Positions 54,858 to 63,215 of a stretch of DNA of 64,000 nucleotides are shown here, piece after piece (position 1 is the first letter of the stretch; each line of letters starts with the position of its first letter). The DNA lies in NCBI RefSeq assembly GCF_007665395.1, contig NZ_VDND01000005.1, positions 186,001-250,000 on the forward strand. Reading direction: 5' to 3'. Origin of the DNA: Pseudomonas oryzihabitans. Lineage in GTDB: Bacteria; Pseudomonadota; Gammaproteobacteria; Pseudomonadales; Pseudomonadaceae. The notes beneath the pieces were generated by a model. That model made no database searches, had not been told where the DNA came from, and saw only the letters and a list, made by a program, of their open reading frames with translations. A program made the translations under genes and the position numbers.

Positions 54858-54884
54858 TTGCCGGTGCCTGGATGACACCGGCAA
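54858..54884 (-). terminator. 9-bp stem-loop downstream of the OsmC gene
   Basis: TTGCCGGTG and CACCGGCAA pair perfectly around a 9-base loop, ending 11 bp past the OsmC stop on the minus strand. The flank is only moderately T-rich, so terminator strength is uncertain. Confidence 0.6.
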
Positions 54885-54895
54885 ATACCTGAGCC

Positions 54896-55324
54896 TTAGC
54901 CTTCCAGCGTGGCGTTCAGGTTGATCTTGGCGCCCTTGAGCACCTTGGACACCGGGCAGCCTTCCTTCGCCTGGTTGGCGATGGTGGTGAACTGCTCCTG
55001 GGTGGCACCGGGGATCTTGGCCTTCATGGTCAGGTCGATGGTGGTGATCTCGAAGCCGTCGCCGACCTTGTCCAGGGTCACGTCGGCCTTGGTCTCGATG
55101 CGCTCGGGGGTCAGGCCATTCTGGCCCAGCAGCATGGAGAAGGCCATGGAGAAGCAACCGGCATGGGCAGCGCCGATCAGCTCTTCGGGGTTGGTGCCCG
55201 GAGTGCCTTCGAAACGGGTGTTGAAGCCGTAGGCATTGTCCTTGAGCGCGCCGCTCTCGGTGGTGATGTGGCCCTTGCCATCCTTCAGACCGCCTTGCCA
55301 GACCGCGGAAGCATATTTCTTCAT
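54896..55324 (-). CDS. osmC: OsmC-type peroxiredoxin (organic hydroperoxide resistance)
   Basis: A 142-residue OsmC/Ohr-fold protein that reduces organic hydroperoxides with a Cys pair. Both redox cysteines are present: C57 in AAHAGCFSMA and C123 in AKEGCPVSKVL. The GTNPEELIGAAHAG run favours OsmC over Ohr. It is usually osmotically or stationary-phase induced. GAGAC lies upstream of the ATG. It is monocistronic, with hairpin 54858-54884 downstream. Confidence 0.93.
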   Translation of the reverse strand: MKKYASAVWQGGLKDGKGHITTESGALKDNAYGFNTRFEGTPGTNPEELIGAAHAGCFSMAFSMLLGQNGLTPERIETKADVTLDKVGDGFEITTIDLTMKAKIPGATQEQFTTIANQAKEGCPVSKVLKGAKINLNATLEG

Positions 55325-55443
55325 GGAGCGTCTCCGGTTGTGGGTAGAGAATTCATCTAGAACCAGGCGGCAGCCGGTAAGTTCGTTGCAGTCGATCCGC
55401 GGCGTGCGTGGTCAACCCCTCTCGACAACCTCTGGAGGCCCCC

Positions 55444-56424
55444 ATGAAGTACCGTAACCTCGGCCGTACCGGCCTGAAGATCTCGCCCCTTTGCCTCGGC
55501 TGCATGACCTACGGCGTGCCCGAACGGGGCAATCACCCCTGGACGCTCCCGGAAGACCAGAGCCTGCCGCTGCTGAAGAAGGCCCTGGACCTGGGCATCA
55601 ACTTCTTCGATACCGCCAACAGCTATTCCGATGGCACCAGCGAAGAGATCGTCGGCCGCTTCCTCAAGGCCAATGCCGTGCGTGAGGAAATCGTGCTGGC
55701 GACCAAGGTGTACTTCCCGCTCAGGGACAAGCCCAATGTCGGGGGCCTGTCGCGCAAGGCGATCTTCGCCGCCATCGACGCCAGCCTGCAGCGCCTGGGC
55801 ACCGACTACGTCGACCTCTACCAGATCCATCGCTGGGACTACGACGCGCCCATCGAGGAAACCCTCGAAGCCCTGCACGACGTGGTCAAGGCCGGCAAGG
55901 CGCTACACATCGGTGCCAGCAGCATGCACGCCTGGCAATTCGCCAAGGCGCTGCATACCGCCGAGCGCCACGGCTGGACGCGCTTCGCCACCATGCAGAA
56001 CCACGTGAACCTGCTCAATCGCGAAGAGGAGCGGGAGATGCTGCCGCTGTGCCGTGACGCCGGTATCGGGGTGATTCCCTGGAGTCCCCTGGCCCGCGGC
56101 CGCCTGACCCGCGACTGGGACGCCAGCACCGGGCGCACCGAGAGCGACGCCTTTGGCAAGACGCTCTACACCGCCAGCGAGGATTCCGACCGGCAGATCG
56201 TCGAAGCCGTGGCGCGCATCGCCGAAGCCCGCGGCGTACCCCGCGCCCAGGTGGCCCTGGCCTGGCTGCTGCAGAAGCCGGGGATCGATGCGCCCATCGT
56301 CGGCGCGTCCAAGCCGCAGCATCTGGACGATGCGGTGGCGGCCCTGGAGCTGCAGCTGAGCGAAGAGGAGATCGCCGCCCTGGAAGCGCCCTATGTGCCG
56401 CACCCGGTGGTGGGGTTTAGCTGA
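55444..56424 (+). CDS. Aldo/keto reductase (YajO-like)
   Basis: A 326-residue TIM-barrel NADPH oxidoreductase. The catalytic tetrad is visible: D56 (FFDTAN), Y61 (SYSDG), K88 (LATKVYF) and H129 (YQIHRWD). The C-terminal NADP-binding GASKPQHLDDAVAALEL is present. GGAGG lies 6 bases upstream of ATG 55444; an in-frame ATG at 55408 is rejected. Overall it is close to YajO-type reductases. The physiological substrate is unknown. It is followed by a long repeat array. Confidence 0.93.
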   Translation: MKYRNLGRTGLKISPLCLGCMTYGVPERGNHPWTLPEDQSLPLLKKALDLGINFFDTANSYSDGTSEEIVGRFLKANAVREEIVLATKVYFPLRDKPNVGGLSRKAIFAAIDASLQRLGTDYVDLYQIHRWDYDAPIEETLEALHDVVKAGKALHIGASSMHAWQFAKALHTAERHGWTRFATMQNHVNLLNREEEREMLPLCRDAGIGVIPWSPLARGRLTRDWDASTGRTESDAFGKTLYTASEDSDRQIVEAVARIAEARGVPRAQVALAWLLQKPGIDAPIVGASKPQHLDDAVAALELQLSEEEIAALEAPYVPHPVVGFS

Positions 56425-56435
56425 GGAGCGGTGTC

Positions 56436-56980
56436 GCCCTCACCCCGGCCCTCTCCCAAAGGGAGAGGGGGAAGAGCGGGAGCGGCATTTGAACTCGTTG
56501 TTGCGGACTGCCCTTGCCCGACGCGAGAAGCTATCAGCCCCCTCTCCCTCAGGGAGAGGGGCTGGGGGGTGAGGGCCGCTTCACTCGGACTCGGACTTCG
56601 CGGACTGCCCTTGCCCGACGCGAGAAGCTATCAGCCCCCTCTCCCTCAGGGAGAGGGGCTGGGGGGTGAGGGCCGCTTCACTCGGACTCGGACTTCGCGG
56701 ACTGCCCTGCTCCGAGTGCGAGGAGCTATTAGCTCCCCTCTCCCTCAGGGAGAGGGGCCGGGGGTGAGGGCCGCTTCATTCGGACTCAGACTTTGCGGAC
56801 TAACCCCGCCCCAGGACGAGGAGCTGTTAGCTCCCCTCTCCCTCAGGGAGAGGGGCTGGGGGTGAGGGCCGCTTCATTCGGACTCAGACTTCGCGGACTG
56901 CCCCCGCCCCAGGACGAGGAGCTGTTAGCTTCCCTCTCCCCTCTCCCCTAGGAAGAGGGGCCGGGGGTGAGGGCAACCCA
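56436..56980. repeat. Tandem repeat array, 97-98-bp period, with CCCTCTCCC/GGGAGAGGG hairpins
   Basis: GCGGACTG-type unit starts fall at 56503, 56600, 56697, 56795 and 56893 (steps 97, 97, 98, 98). The first two units are virtually identical; later ones drift. Each holds CCCCTCTCCCTCAGGGAGAGGGG, seen as a perfect stem, followed by GGGTGAGGGC. A single element in the opposite orientation (CCCTCACCCCGGCCCTCTCCC) precedes the array at 56438. The same hairpin is a component of 31735-32404. The array fills the space between the convergent aldo/keto reductase and azoR genes. Confidence 0.93.
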
Positions 56981-56983
56981 GAC

Positions 56984-57586
56984 TCAGGCGTACTGCTCGG
57001 CGATCTGGCGTTCGGCGCTGGCCAGGGCGGCGCCCTTGGCTTCGTCGCCATAGGCCAGGCCTTCGGCGCGGACGATCTGGATGTCGGTGATGCCGAGGAA
57101 GCCCAGCAGCAGCTTCAGGTAGTCCTCGTGGGCGATGCCGGTGGGCTTGCCCGCGTGGATGCCGCCGGCAGTGGCGACGATGATCGCCTTCTTGCCGCCG
57201 CACAGGCCTTCCGGACCGGCTTCGCCGTAGCGGAAGGTGGTGCCGGCCACGGTGATGCGGTCGATCCAGGCCTTGAGCTGGGTCGGGATGGTGAAGTTAT
57301 ACATGGGCGCGCCCAGCACCAGCACGTCGGCGGCGAGGAATTCCTGCAGGGCACGGGCATTGCGCTCGGCTTCGGCGCGTTGCTCGGCGCTGCGCTGCTC
57401 GGCGGGCGTGGCACCGGCGGCCAGGCTGGCGGCGGAGAAGTGGCCCAGGGAGTCATGGGCGAGATCGTGGTAGGTCACGTCCAGCTCGGGATGGCTGGCC
57501 TTCAGTGCGGCGACGACCTTGGCACTCAGGGCGCGGGAGGCGGAATACTCACCGAGGATGCTGGAATCGATGTGCAGGAGTTTCAT
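56984..57586 (-). CDS. azoR: FMN-dependent NADH-azoreductase (AzoR)
   Basis: A 200-residue flavodoxin-fold quinone/azo reductase. It has the N-terminal phosphate-binding loop [18 protein letters not shown], the FMN-contacting [19 protein letters not shown], and [26 protein letters not shown] (short motifs). Length and pattern are standard. It is divergent from a LysR regulator across 110 bp, which probably controls it. Confidence 0.94.
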   Translation of the reverse strand: MKLLHIDSSILGEYSASRALSAKVVAALKASHPELDVTYHDLAHDSLGHFSAASLAAGATPAEQRSAEQRAEAERNARALQEFLAADVLVLGAPMYNFTIPTQLKAWIDRITVAGTTFRYGEAGPEGLCGGKKAIIVATAGGIHAGKPTGIAHEDYLKLLLGFLGITDIQIVRAEGLAYGDEAKGAALASAERQIAEQYA

Positions 57587-57696
57587 GGCGACGGCCCTCT
57601 AGGGTTCGGGAAGATGAGCCCAGACTACCGATAAGACGAATGCCTGATTAGCCGGCTAAAATGCGATGCATCGTCCCATGGGTAGGACAGTCAGCC

Positions 57697-58605
57697 ATGC
57701 AAGACCTCAATGATCTCGCCTACTTCGCCAAGGTGGTGGAGGCTGGCGGCTTCGCCGCCGCCGGGCGGCTGCTGGGCATTCCCAAGTCGCGGCTGTCGCG
57801 CCGCATCGCCGAGCTGGAGACGCGCCTGGGTGCCCGGCTGTTGCAGCGCACCACCCGCACCCTGACGCTCACCACCCTGGGCGAACGCTACCTGGTGCAC
57901 TGCCAGGCGCTGCTGCGCGAAGCGGAAAGCGCCGCCGAGACCGCCGCCAGCCTGTCCAGCGAACCGCGCGGGCCGCTGCGGGTGTCTTGCCCGGTGGCCC
58001 TGGCGCAGCAGTACCTGCCGGAGGTGGTGACGCAGTTCCTCGCGCGCTATCCCCTGGTGCAACTGGATCTGCTGCTGGTCAACCGGCGGGTGGACATCAT
58101 CAACGAAGGGGTGGACGTCGCCCTGCGCGTCCGGGACCTCGACGACGAGGAGCCGGGCCTGGTGGTACGGCGCCTGCGCCAGGCCGCGGTGGTGCTGGTG
58201 GCGCCCCCCGAGTTGCTCGCCGGCCGCCCGCTGGATGCACCGGAGGCGCTGCTGGGCCTGCCGCTGCTCGGCGCCCTCGAAGTGGATCGCAAGGTGCATC
58301 TGCGCCTGGTGGGCCCCCAGGGCGAACGGCGCGAACTGGTCCTGGAAGCCCGGCTGGGCATCGACGACTTCGGCGTCCGCAAGACCGCCGCCCTGGCCGG
58401 TCTCGGCTACACCGTCCTGCCGCTGATCTACTGCCAGACGGAACTGGCCGAGGGCCGCCTGCAGCGCCTGTTGCCGGATTGGTCCATCCCCGGTGGCCAT
58501 CTGCAGGCCGCCTATGCCCACCGCCGCGGCCAACTGCCAGCCGTGCGCGCCTGGCTGGAGCATCTGGAGACCAGCCTCCAGACGCACGACGGAGCGCCGG
58601 TCTAG
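57697..58605 (+). CDS. LysR-family regulator, divergent from azoR
   Basis: A 302-residue LTTR with an N-terminal HTH (EAGGFAAAGRLLGIPKSRLSRRIAELETRLGARLLQRTTRTL in parts) and an inducer domain with the characteristic VSCPVALAQQYLPEVV. ATG 57697 is chosen by family start; an in-frame 57661 start adds 12 unrelated residues. It is likely the local regulator of azoR. It is convergent with the LysE gene, overlapping by 4 bp. Confidence 0.9.
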   Translation: MQDLNDLAYFAKVVEAGGFAAAGRLLGIPKSRLSRRIAELETRLGARLLQRTTRTLTLTTLGERYLVHCQALLREAESAAETAASLSSEPRGPLRVSCPVALAQQYLPEVVTQFLARYPLVQLDLLLVNRRVDIINEGVDVALRVRDLDDEEPGLVVRRLRQAAVVLVAPPELLAGRPLDAPEALLGLPLLGALEVDRKVHLRLVGPQGERRELVLEARLGIDDFGVRKTAALAGLGYTVLPLIYCQTELAEGRLQRLLPDWSIPGGHLQAAYAHRRGQLPAVRAWLEHLETSLQTHDGAPV

Positions 58606-59186
58606 ACCACCGTTGCCCAGGCCGACACGAGCAGCAAGCCGGCCATCCCCAGGTTGAAACCGCGCCAGGCCCGGGTCGAGTTCAGCCGGCGCGCGGCGGC
58701 TCGGCCGAGCAGGGCCCAGAGACCCAGGCAGGGGACGGATACCAGCAGGAACACCAGTCCCAGGATCAGCACCTGCTGCCAGAGATCGGCGCCCGGTTCG
58801 GCGTAGACGGTCACCACCGCCAGCGCCATGCTCCAGCTCTTGGGGTTGAGCAGCTGCAGGCCGGCGGTGCCGCCGAAGCCCGGGCGGGTGCTGGCTTCCG
58901 TGACCTCGGGGGCCCCGGCGCGGGCCAGTTGCCAGGCCAGCCAGCTCAGCCAGAGCACCCCGGCCCAGGCCAGGCCGCGTTGCCAGTCGGGATGCCGGGC
59001 CAGGGTCTGGCCCAGGCCGAAGCCCACCACCAGGACCAGGGCGACCGCGCCCAGGCTGCCCCCCAGCACCAGGGGCAGGCTGGCCCGGGCGCCATGGCGG
59101 GCGCTATGGCCGAGGATGAGCACATTGGTTGGCCCCGGCGTGATGGAGGCGACCAGGGCGAACAGCAGGAAGGGCAGCAGGGACAT
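58602..59186 (-). CDS. LysE/RhtB-family amino-acid exporter
   Basis: A 194-residue membrane protein with six hydrophobic helices and the family opening ASITPGPTNVLILGHSARHGARASLP, which carries the conserved TPGP and the G-x-R-x-G loop (read in parts). NPKSWSMAL is in the middle. It exports amino acids or analogues; substrate unknown. It is 46 bp downstream of an AraC regulator on the same strand, a frequent pairing in which the regulator controls the exporter. Confidence 0.92.
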   Translation of the reverse strand: MSLLPFLLFALVASITPGPTNVLILGHSARHGARASLPLVLGGSLGAVALVLVVGFGLGQTLARHPDWQRGLAWAGVLWLSWLAWQLARAGAPEVTEASTRPGFGGTAGLQLLNPKSWSMALAVVTVYAEPGADLWQQVLILGLVFLLVSVPCLGLWALLGRAAARRLNSTRAWRGFNLGMAGLLLVSAWATVV

Positions 59187-59232
59187 GGGAGACTCCTGGA
59201 AGGACTGAGCTTCCAGCGTCGCAGCCCGGTCG

Positions 59233-60072
59233 CTAGCGGTCTGGAAGATTCGAGCAACGGGCGCGGTAGGCGGCCGGCGTCAGGCCATAGGCGCGGCGGA
59301 ACCAGCGACCCAGATGACTCTGGTCGGCGAAGCCCAGGGCCGCGGCGGTGTCTGCCGGTGACAGGCCATCGGCCAGCAGCCGGCGCGCGCGGGACAGCCG
59401 CAGTTGCACCAGGTAGGCGTGGGGCGCGAGGCCAAAGGCCGCCTTGAAGGCGCGGGTCAGGCGGAATCGGTCCACCCGGCAGGCCCGGGCCACGTCTTCC
59501 AGGCCGATGTCCTGGTGATGGTGGGCGTGCAGGAAGTCGCGGGCGCGCAGGGCCACCAGTGGCAGGCGCGGATCGCCGGCCTGCGGTGCCCGCCACTGCA
59601 GCTGCGGCAAGAGGCGCAGGAGCAGGGCGTCCAGGGCGCTCTGGCGGACGATACGCAGCTCCGGCCGGCTCAGCACCTCATGGGCCCAGGCCACGGCGCG
59701 ATGCAACTCGGCCTGGTCCACCAGGGTACGGGCGAAGCCAGGTTCGCCCAGAGGGCGTGCATCGCCATGCAGGCCCTGCAGCTCGCGCGCCAGCCACTGG
59801 GGATCGAGGTAGAGCATGGAATAGGTGAAACCCTCAGCCTCCGGCGCCTGGCCGTCGTGCAACTCGCCGGGCTCCAGCAGGAAGACCTGGCCGGGGGTGC
59901 TCAGGTGGCGCTGGCCGCGGCAGTGGAATTGCTGCAGGCCCTGCTCGGTGTAGCCCACCAGGTAGGCGTCGTGCCAGTGCGGATCGTAGGCATGGCCCTC
60001 GAAATGGGCGCGCAGGGTCTCGATACCGGTCTCGGCGTCTTGTTGCAGCTGGATCCAGTGATCGTCGGCCAT
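59233..60072 (-). CDS. AraC-family regulator with N-terminal cupin-type sensor
   Basis: 279 residues with an N-terminal AraC_binding cupin (HWHDAYLVGYTEQGLQQFHCRG; EPGELHDGQ) and a C-terminal double HTH (LEDVARACRVDRFRLTRAFKAAFGLAPHAYL; PADTAAALGFADQSHLGRWFRRAYGLTPAAYR, in short parts). ATG 60072 is preferred to a TTG three codons upstream; neither has a strong ribosome binding site. It is probably co-transcribed with the LysE gene downstream and regulates it. Confidence 0.9.
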   Translation of the reverse strand: MADDHWIQLQQDAETGIETLRAHFEGHAYDPHWHDAYLVGYTEQGLQQFHCRGQRHLSTPGQVFLLEPGELHDGQAPEAEGFTYSMLYLDPQWLARELQGLHGDARPLGEPGFARTLVDQAELHRAVAWAHEVLSRPELRIVRQSALDALLLRLLPQLQWRAPQAGDPRLPLVALRARDFLHAHHHQDIGLEDVARACRVDRFRLTRAFKAAFGLAPHAYLVQLRLSRARRLLADGLSPADTAAALGFADQSHLGRWFRRAYGLTPAAYRARCSNLPDR

Positions 60073-60143
60073 GGCGGGCAAAAGAGGTTCGGGCTGGTCA
60101 GTCTAGAGTCTGATCCCGCGGCGGTCTGGAAGATTCGTGCAGC

Positions 60144-61040
60144 CTAGCGCCCCAGCCGTGCCGGCAGCTCCCGCGCCAGGTGGCGGATCAGTTCGGCGAT
60201 CCGGCGGGGCACGTGGCGTTGCTGGCGATGGACCGCATAGATGGCCGCCGCCGGCGCCTCGTGATCGGTCAGCAGCGGCACCAGGGCGCCACTGGCGATC
60301 AGCTCGGCTACGTCCCACTCCGACCTCAGGATCAGCCCGTGGCCGTCCAGCGCCAGGCGCACCATCACCTCGCCGTCGTTGCTGCTCAGGCTGCCGCGCA
60401 CCTTCTGGGCGAAGTGCTGGCCAGCCTTGGTGAAGCGCCAGACGGCGTAGTCACCGGCGTCCTGGCGCAGCACCAGGCAGTTGTGCCGTGCCAGGTCTGC
60501 CACGCTCTCCGGCACACCGGCGCGGGCCAGGTAGGCGGGGGCGGCGCAGAGCAGGCGGCGGTTGTCCAGCAGGCGATGGGCGATGACCCGGGCATCCGGT
60601 GGTTCGCCGACACGGATATCCAGGTCGAAGGGGCCCTCCAGCAGATTCACCGGATGGCTGGAGAGGTGCAGGTTGAGTTCCAGCTGCGGATGGCGGCGGG
60701 CGAAGTCCGACAACAGCGGCGCCAGGTGCCGCCGGCCGAAACCGAAGGTGGCGTTGAGATTGAGCGTCCCGCTGAGGGGCGCGTCGGGCCGGCCGACCGC
60801 GGCCTCCAGGTCTTCCAGCTGGCTCAGCAGGGGACGGGCCCCCTCCAGGTAGCGCAGGCCTTCCGGGGTCAGGTCCAGCCGCCGCGTGGTACGGCGGATC
60901 AGCTGCACGCCCAGGCGACGCTCCAGGGCGGTGAGTCTCTTGCTCACCGCCGCCAGCGACAGCCCCGACTCCTGCGCTGCGGCGGTCAGGCTGGGATGGG
61001 CGGCCAGATGGACAAAGAAGGCGAGATCGTCGGCGGACAA
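60144..61040 (-). CDS. LysR-family regulator (DmlR-like), divergent from tartrate/malate dehydrogenase
   Basis: A 298-residue LTTR with HTH (HPSLTAAAQESGLSLAAVSKRLTALERRLGVQLIRRTTRRLDLT in parts) and a CbnR-like inducer domain. The only suitable start is TTG at 61040; the usual DDLAFFV opening follows directly. In E. coli, dmlR is divergent from dmlA and activates D-malate use. The same geometry here (105-bp gap) supports an equivalent role. Confidence 0.88.
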   Translation of the reverse strand: MSADDLAFFVHLAAHPSLTAAAQESGLSLAAVSKRLTALERRLGVQLIRRTTRRLDLTPEGLRYLEGARPLLSQLEDLEAAVGRPDAPLSGTLNLNATFGFGRRHLAPLLSDFARRHPQLELNLHLSSHPVNLLEGPFDLDIRVGEPPDARVIAHRLLDNRRLLCAAPAYLARAGVPESVADLARHNCLVLRQDAGDYAVWRFTKAGQHFAQKVRGSLSSNDGEVMVRLALDGHGLILRSEWDVAELIASGALVPLLTDHEAPAAAIYAVHRQQRHVPRRIAELIRHLARELPARLGR

Positions 61041-61145
61041 GATTCTTGATTCCAGGTTAAGAATGGCTTTCCTCTAGGCGGGATTGTACGCCTCCAGCAT
61101 GGGACTACACTGGGGCCATCCCACTCGAACTGCCGGAGCATCCTC

Positions 61146-62231
61146 ATGCAAGCGTCCCAGCCCCACAAGATCGCGGTCATCGCCGGAGACGGCATCGGCA
61201 TGGAAGTCATGCCCGAGGGCATCCGGGTGCTGGAAGCTGCCGCCCGCCGCTTCGGCATCGCCTTGCAGTTCGATCACTTCGACTTCGCCAGCGCCGCCTA
61301 CTACCAGGCCCACGGCAAGATGCTGCCGGACGACTGGTTCGAGACCCTCAAGGGCTACGACGCCCTCTACTTCGGCGCGGTCGGCTGGCCGGACGTGGTG
61401 CCCGACCACATCTCCCTCTGGGGTTCGCTGCTGCAATTCCGCCGCCGCTTCGACCAGTACGTCAACCTGCGACCCTGCCGGCTGATGCCGGGGGTCAGGG
61501 CGCCCCTGGCCAATCGCCAGCCCGGCGACATCGATTTCTATGTGGTGCGCGAGAACACCGAGGGCGAGTACTCCAGCGTCGGCGGCATCATGTTCGAGGG
61601 CACCGAGCGCGAGGTGGTGATCCAGGAAACGGTGATGACCCGCCACGGCACCGACCGCATCCTCAAGTTCGCCTTCGACCTGGCCCAGCAGCGCCCACGC
61701 AAGAAGTTGACCTCGGCCACCAAGTCTAACGGCATCGCCATCACCATGCCCTGGTGGGACAAGCGCGTGGAAGAGATGGGCAAGGCCTATCCGGACGTGG
61801 CGGTGGACAAGTTCCACATCGATATCCTCACCGCCAACTTCGTCCTGCACCCCGACTGGTTCGACGTGGTGGTGGCCAGCAACCTGTTCGGCGACATCCT
61901 CTCCGACCTGGGCCCGGCCTGCACCGGCACCATCGGCATAGCGCCCTCGGCCAACATCAACCCGGAGCGCAATTTCCCCAGCCTGTTCGAGCCGGTGCAC
62001 GGCTCGGCGCCGGACATCGCCGGCCAGGGCATCGCCAATCCCATCGGCCAGATCTGGTGCGGGGCCATGATGCTCGAGCACCTCGGCCATGCCGAGGCCG
62101 GCGCGGCGGTGGTAGCGGCCATCGAGGCGGTGCTGAGCCAGGGTCCGGAGCAGGCGCCCCTGACCCGCGACCTGGGCGGCCAGGGCACCACCGAGAGCCT
62201 GGGCCAGGCCATCGCCGCGGCCCTGGCCTGA
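61146..62231 (+). CDS. dmlA: Tartrate dehydrogenase/D-malate decarboxylating dehydrogenase (TtuC/DmlA)
   Basis: A 361-residue isocitrate/isopropylmalate-family enzyme that oxidises and decarboxylates D-malate or tartrate with NAD. The family motifs are visible: IAVIAGDGIGMEVMPEG, RPCRLMPGV, RENTEGEYSSVGG, the catalytic Lys region TSATKSNG, and ASNLFGDILSDLGP with metal-binding Asp residues. The length equals DmlA/TtuC rather than LeuB. The best substrate (D-malate or L-/meso-tartrate) cannot be fixed by eye. A 1-bp gap to the next gene means translational coupling with a dehalogenase. Confidence 0.92.
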   Translation: MQASQPHKIAVIAGDGIGMEVMPEGIRVLEAAARRFGIALQFDHFDFASAAYYQAHGKMLPDDWFETLKGYDALYFGAVGWPDVVPDHISLWGSLLQFRRRFDQYVNLRPCRLMPGVRAPLANRQPGDIDFYVVRENTEGEYSSVGGIMFEGTEREVVIQETVMTRHGTDRILKFAFDLAQQRPRKKLTSATKSNGIAITMPWWDKRVEEMGKAYPDVAVDKFHIDILTANFVLHPDWFDVVVASNLFGDILSDLGPACTGTIGIAPSANINPERNFPSLFEPVHGSAPDIAGQGIANPIGQIWCGAMMLEHLGHAEAGAAVVAAIEAVLSQGPEQAPLTRDLGGQGTTESLGQAIAAALA

Positions 62232-62232
62232 G

Positions 62233-63111
62233 ATGGACGGCTTCTTCGCGGGATTCGAAACGCGGCGGCTGAGCGTCGATGGTGTCGAACTCCATTGCCG
62301 GGTCGGCGGCCAGGGTCCGGCGCTGCTGCTGCTCCATGGCCATCCCCAGACCCATGTGATGTGGCACAAGGTGGCGCCGCGGCTGGCCGAGCGCTTCACC
62401 CTGGTGGCCGCCGACCTACGCGGCTATGGCGACAGCGCCAAGCCGGCCGCGGGCGACGAGGCCTACAGCAAGCGCACCCTGGCGCGGGACAACGTCGAGC
62501 TGATGCGCCTGCTGGGCCATGAGCGCTTCGCCGTGCTGGCCCACGACCGTGGCGCCCGGGTCGCCCATCGCCTGGCGCTGGATCATCCCGCGGCGGTGGA
62601 GCGGTTGATGCTGCTGGACATCGCGCCGACCCTGGCCATGTATCGCCAGACCGACGAGGCCTTCGCCCGCGCCTACTGGCACTGGTTCTTCCTGATCCGC
62701 CCGGCGCCGCTGCCGGAACGGCTGATCGAGGCCGATCCGGAAGGCTATCTGAAAGGCGTGATGGGGACCCGCAGTGCCGGCCTGGCGCCCTTTCCCCCGG
62801 AGGTGCTGGCCGAATACCTGCGCTGCCTGAGCCTGCCTGGCACCGCCCGCGGCATCTGCGAGGACTATCGCGCCAGCGCCGGGATCGACCTGGTGCATGA
62901 CCAGGCCGACCTGGATGCCGGCCGGCGGCTGGAATTGCCGCTGCGCATACTCTGGGGCGCGGAAGGTACCGTGGGGCGCTGCTTCGATCCCCTCGCCGAA
63001 TGGCGCCAGGTGGCGACCCAGGTCACTGGCCGCGCCTTGCCGGGCGGGCATTACCTGGCGGAGGAGCTACCAGAGCTGGTCGCCGACGAGGCCCTGGCCT
63101 TCTTCGGTTGA
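62233..63111 (+). CDS. Haloacetate dehalogenase (fluoroacetate dehalogenase-type alpha/beta hydrolase)
   Basis: A 292-residue alpha/beta hydrolase. Every residue I recall as functional in fluoroacetate dehalogenase RPA1163 has a counterpart at a constant offset. These are nucleophile D105 with R106 and R109 (LAHDRGARV), acid D129 (LLDIAPT), halide-pocket H150-W151 (YWHWFF) and Y212 (EDYRAS), and base H273 (GGHYLAEE). That set is selective for C-F/C-Cl cleavage giving glycolate. It starts one base after the tartrate/malate dehydrogenase stop. Haloalkane dehalogenase or epoxide hydrolase is less likely because of the paired Arg and His-Trp. Confidence 0.9.
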   Translation: MDGFFAGFETRRLSVDGVELHCRVGGQGPALLLLHGHPQTHVMWHKVAPRLAERFTLVAADLRGYGDSAKPAAGDEAYSKRTLARDNVELMRLLGHERFAVLAHDRGARVAHRLALDHPAAVERLMLLDIAPTLAMYRQTDEAFARAYWHWFFLIRPAPLPERLIEADPEGYLKGVMGTRSAGLAPFPPEVLAEYLRCLSLPGTARGICEDYRASAGIDLVHDQADLDAGRRLELPLRILWGAEGTVGRCFDPLAEWRQVATQVTGRALPGGHYLAEELPELVADEALAFFG

Positions 63112-63188
63112 CGCGGTGACTGCAAAGGAGTGTTGCGTCATCTGACTGTAACAAAGTGTGACGTTATCAAGGTCGAGCGGGTCTATTT

Positions 63189-63205
63189 GTGAAATTTTCG
63201 TGAAA
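63189..63205 (+). promoter_or_regulatory. Direct repeat GTGAAA-N5-GTGAAA upstream of PAP2 gene
   Basis: GTGAAA at 63189-63194 is repeated at 63200-63205, an 11-bp (one helical turn) spacing typical for OmpR/PhoB-class response-regulator boxes. On the other strand it reads TTTCAC-N5-TTTCAC. It lies only 10 bp before the ATG, so it is near or downstream of the transcription start. Confidence 0.45.
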
Positions 63206-63215
63206 AGAGACCTTG

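Noticed and set aside
56503..56980. Regular 97-98-bp periodicity suggesting a CRISPR array
   Set aside because: Whole units are conserved, not short repeats with unique spacers; no cas genes are near; the units are hairpin elements that drift gradually.
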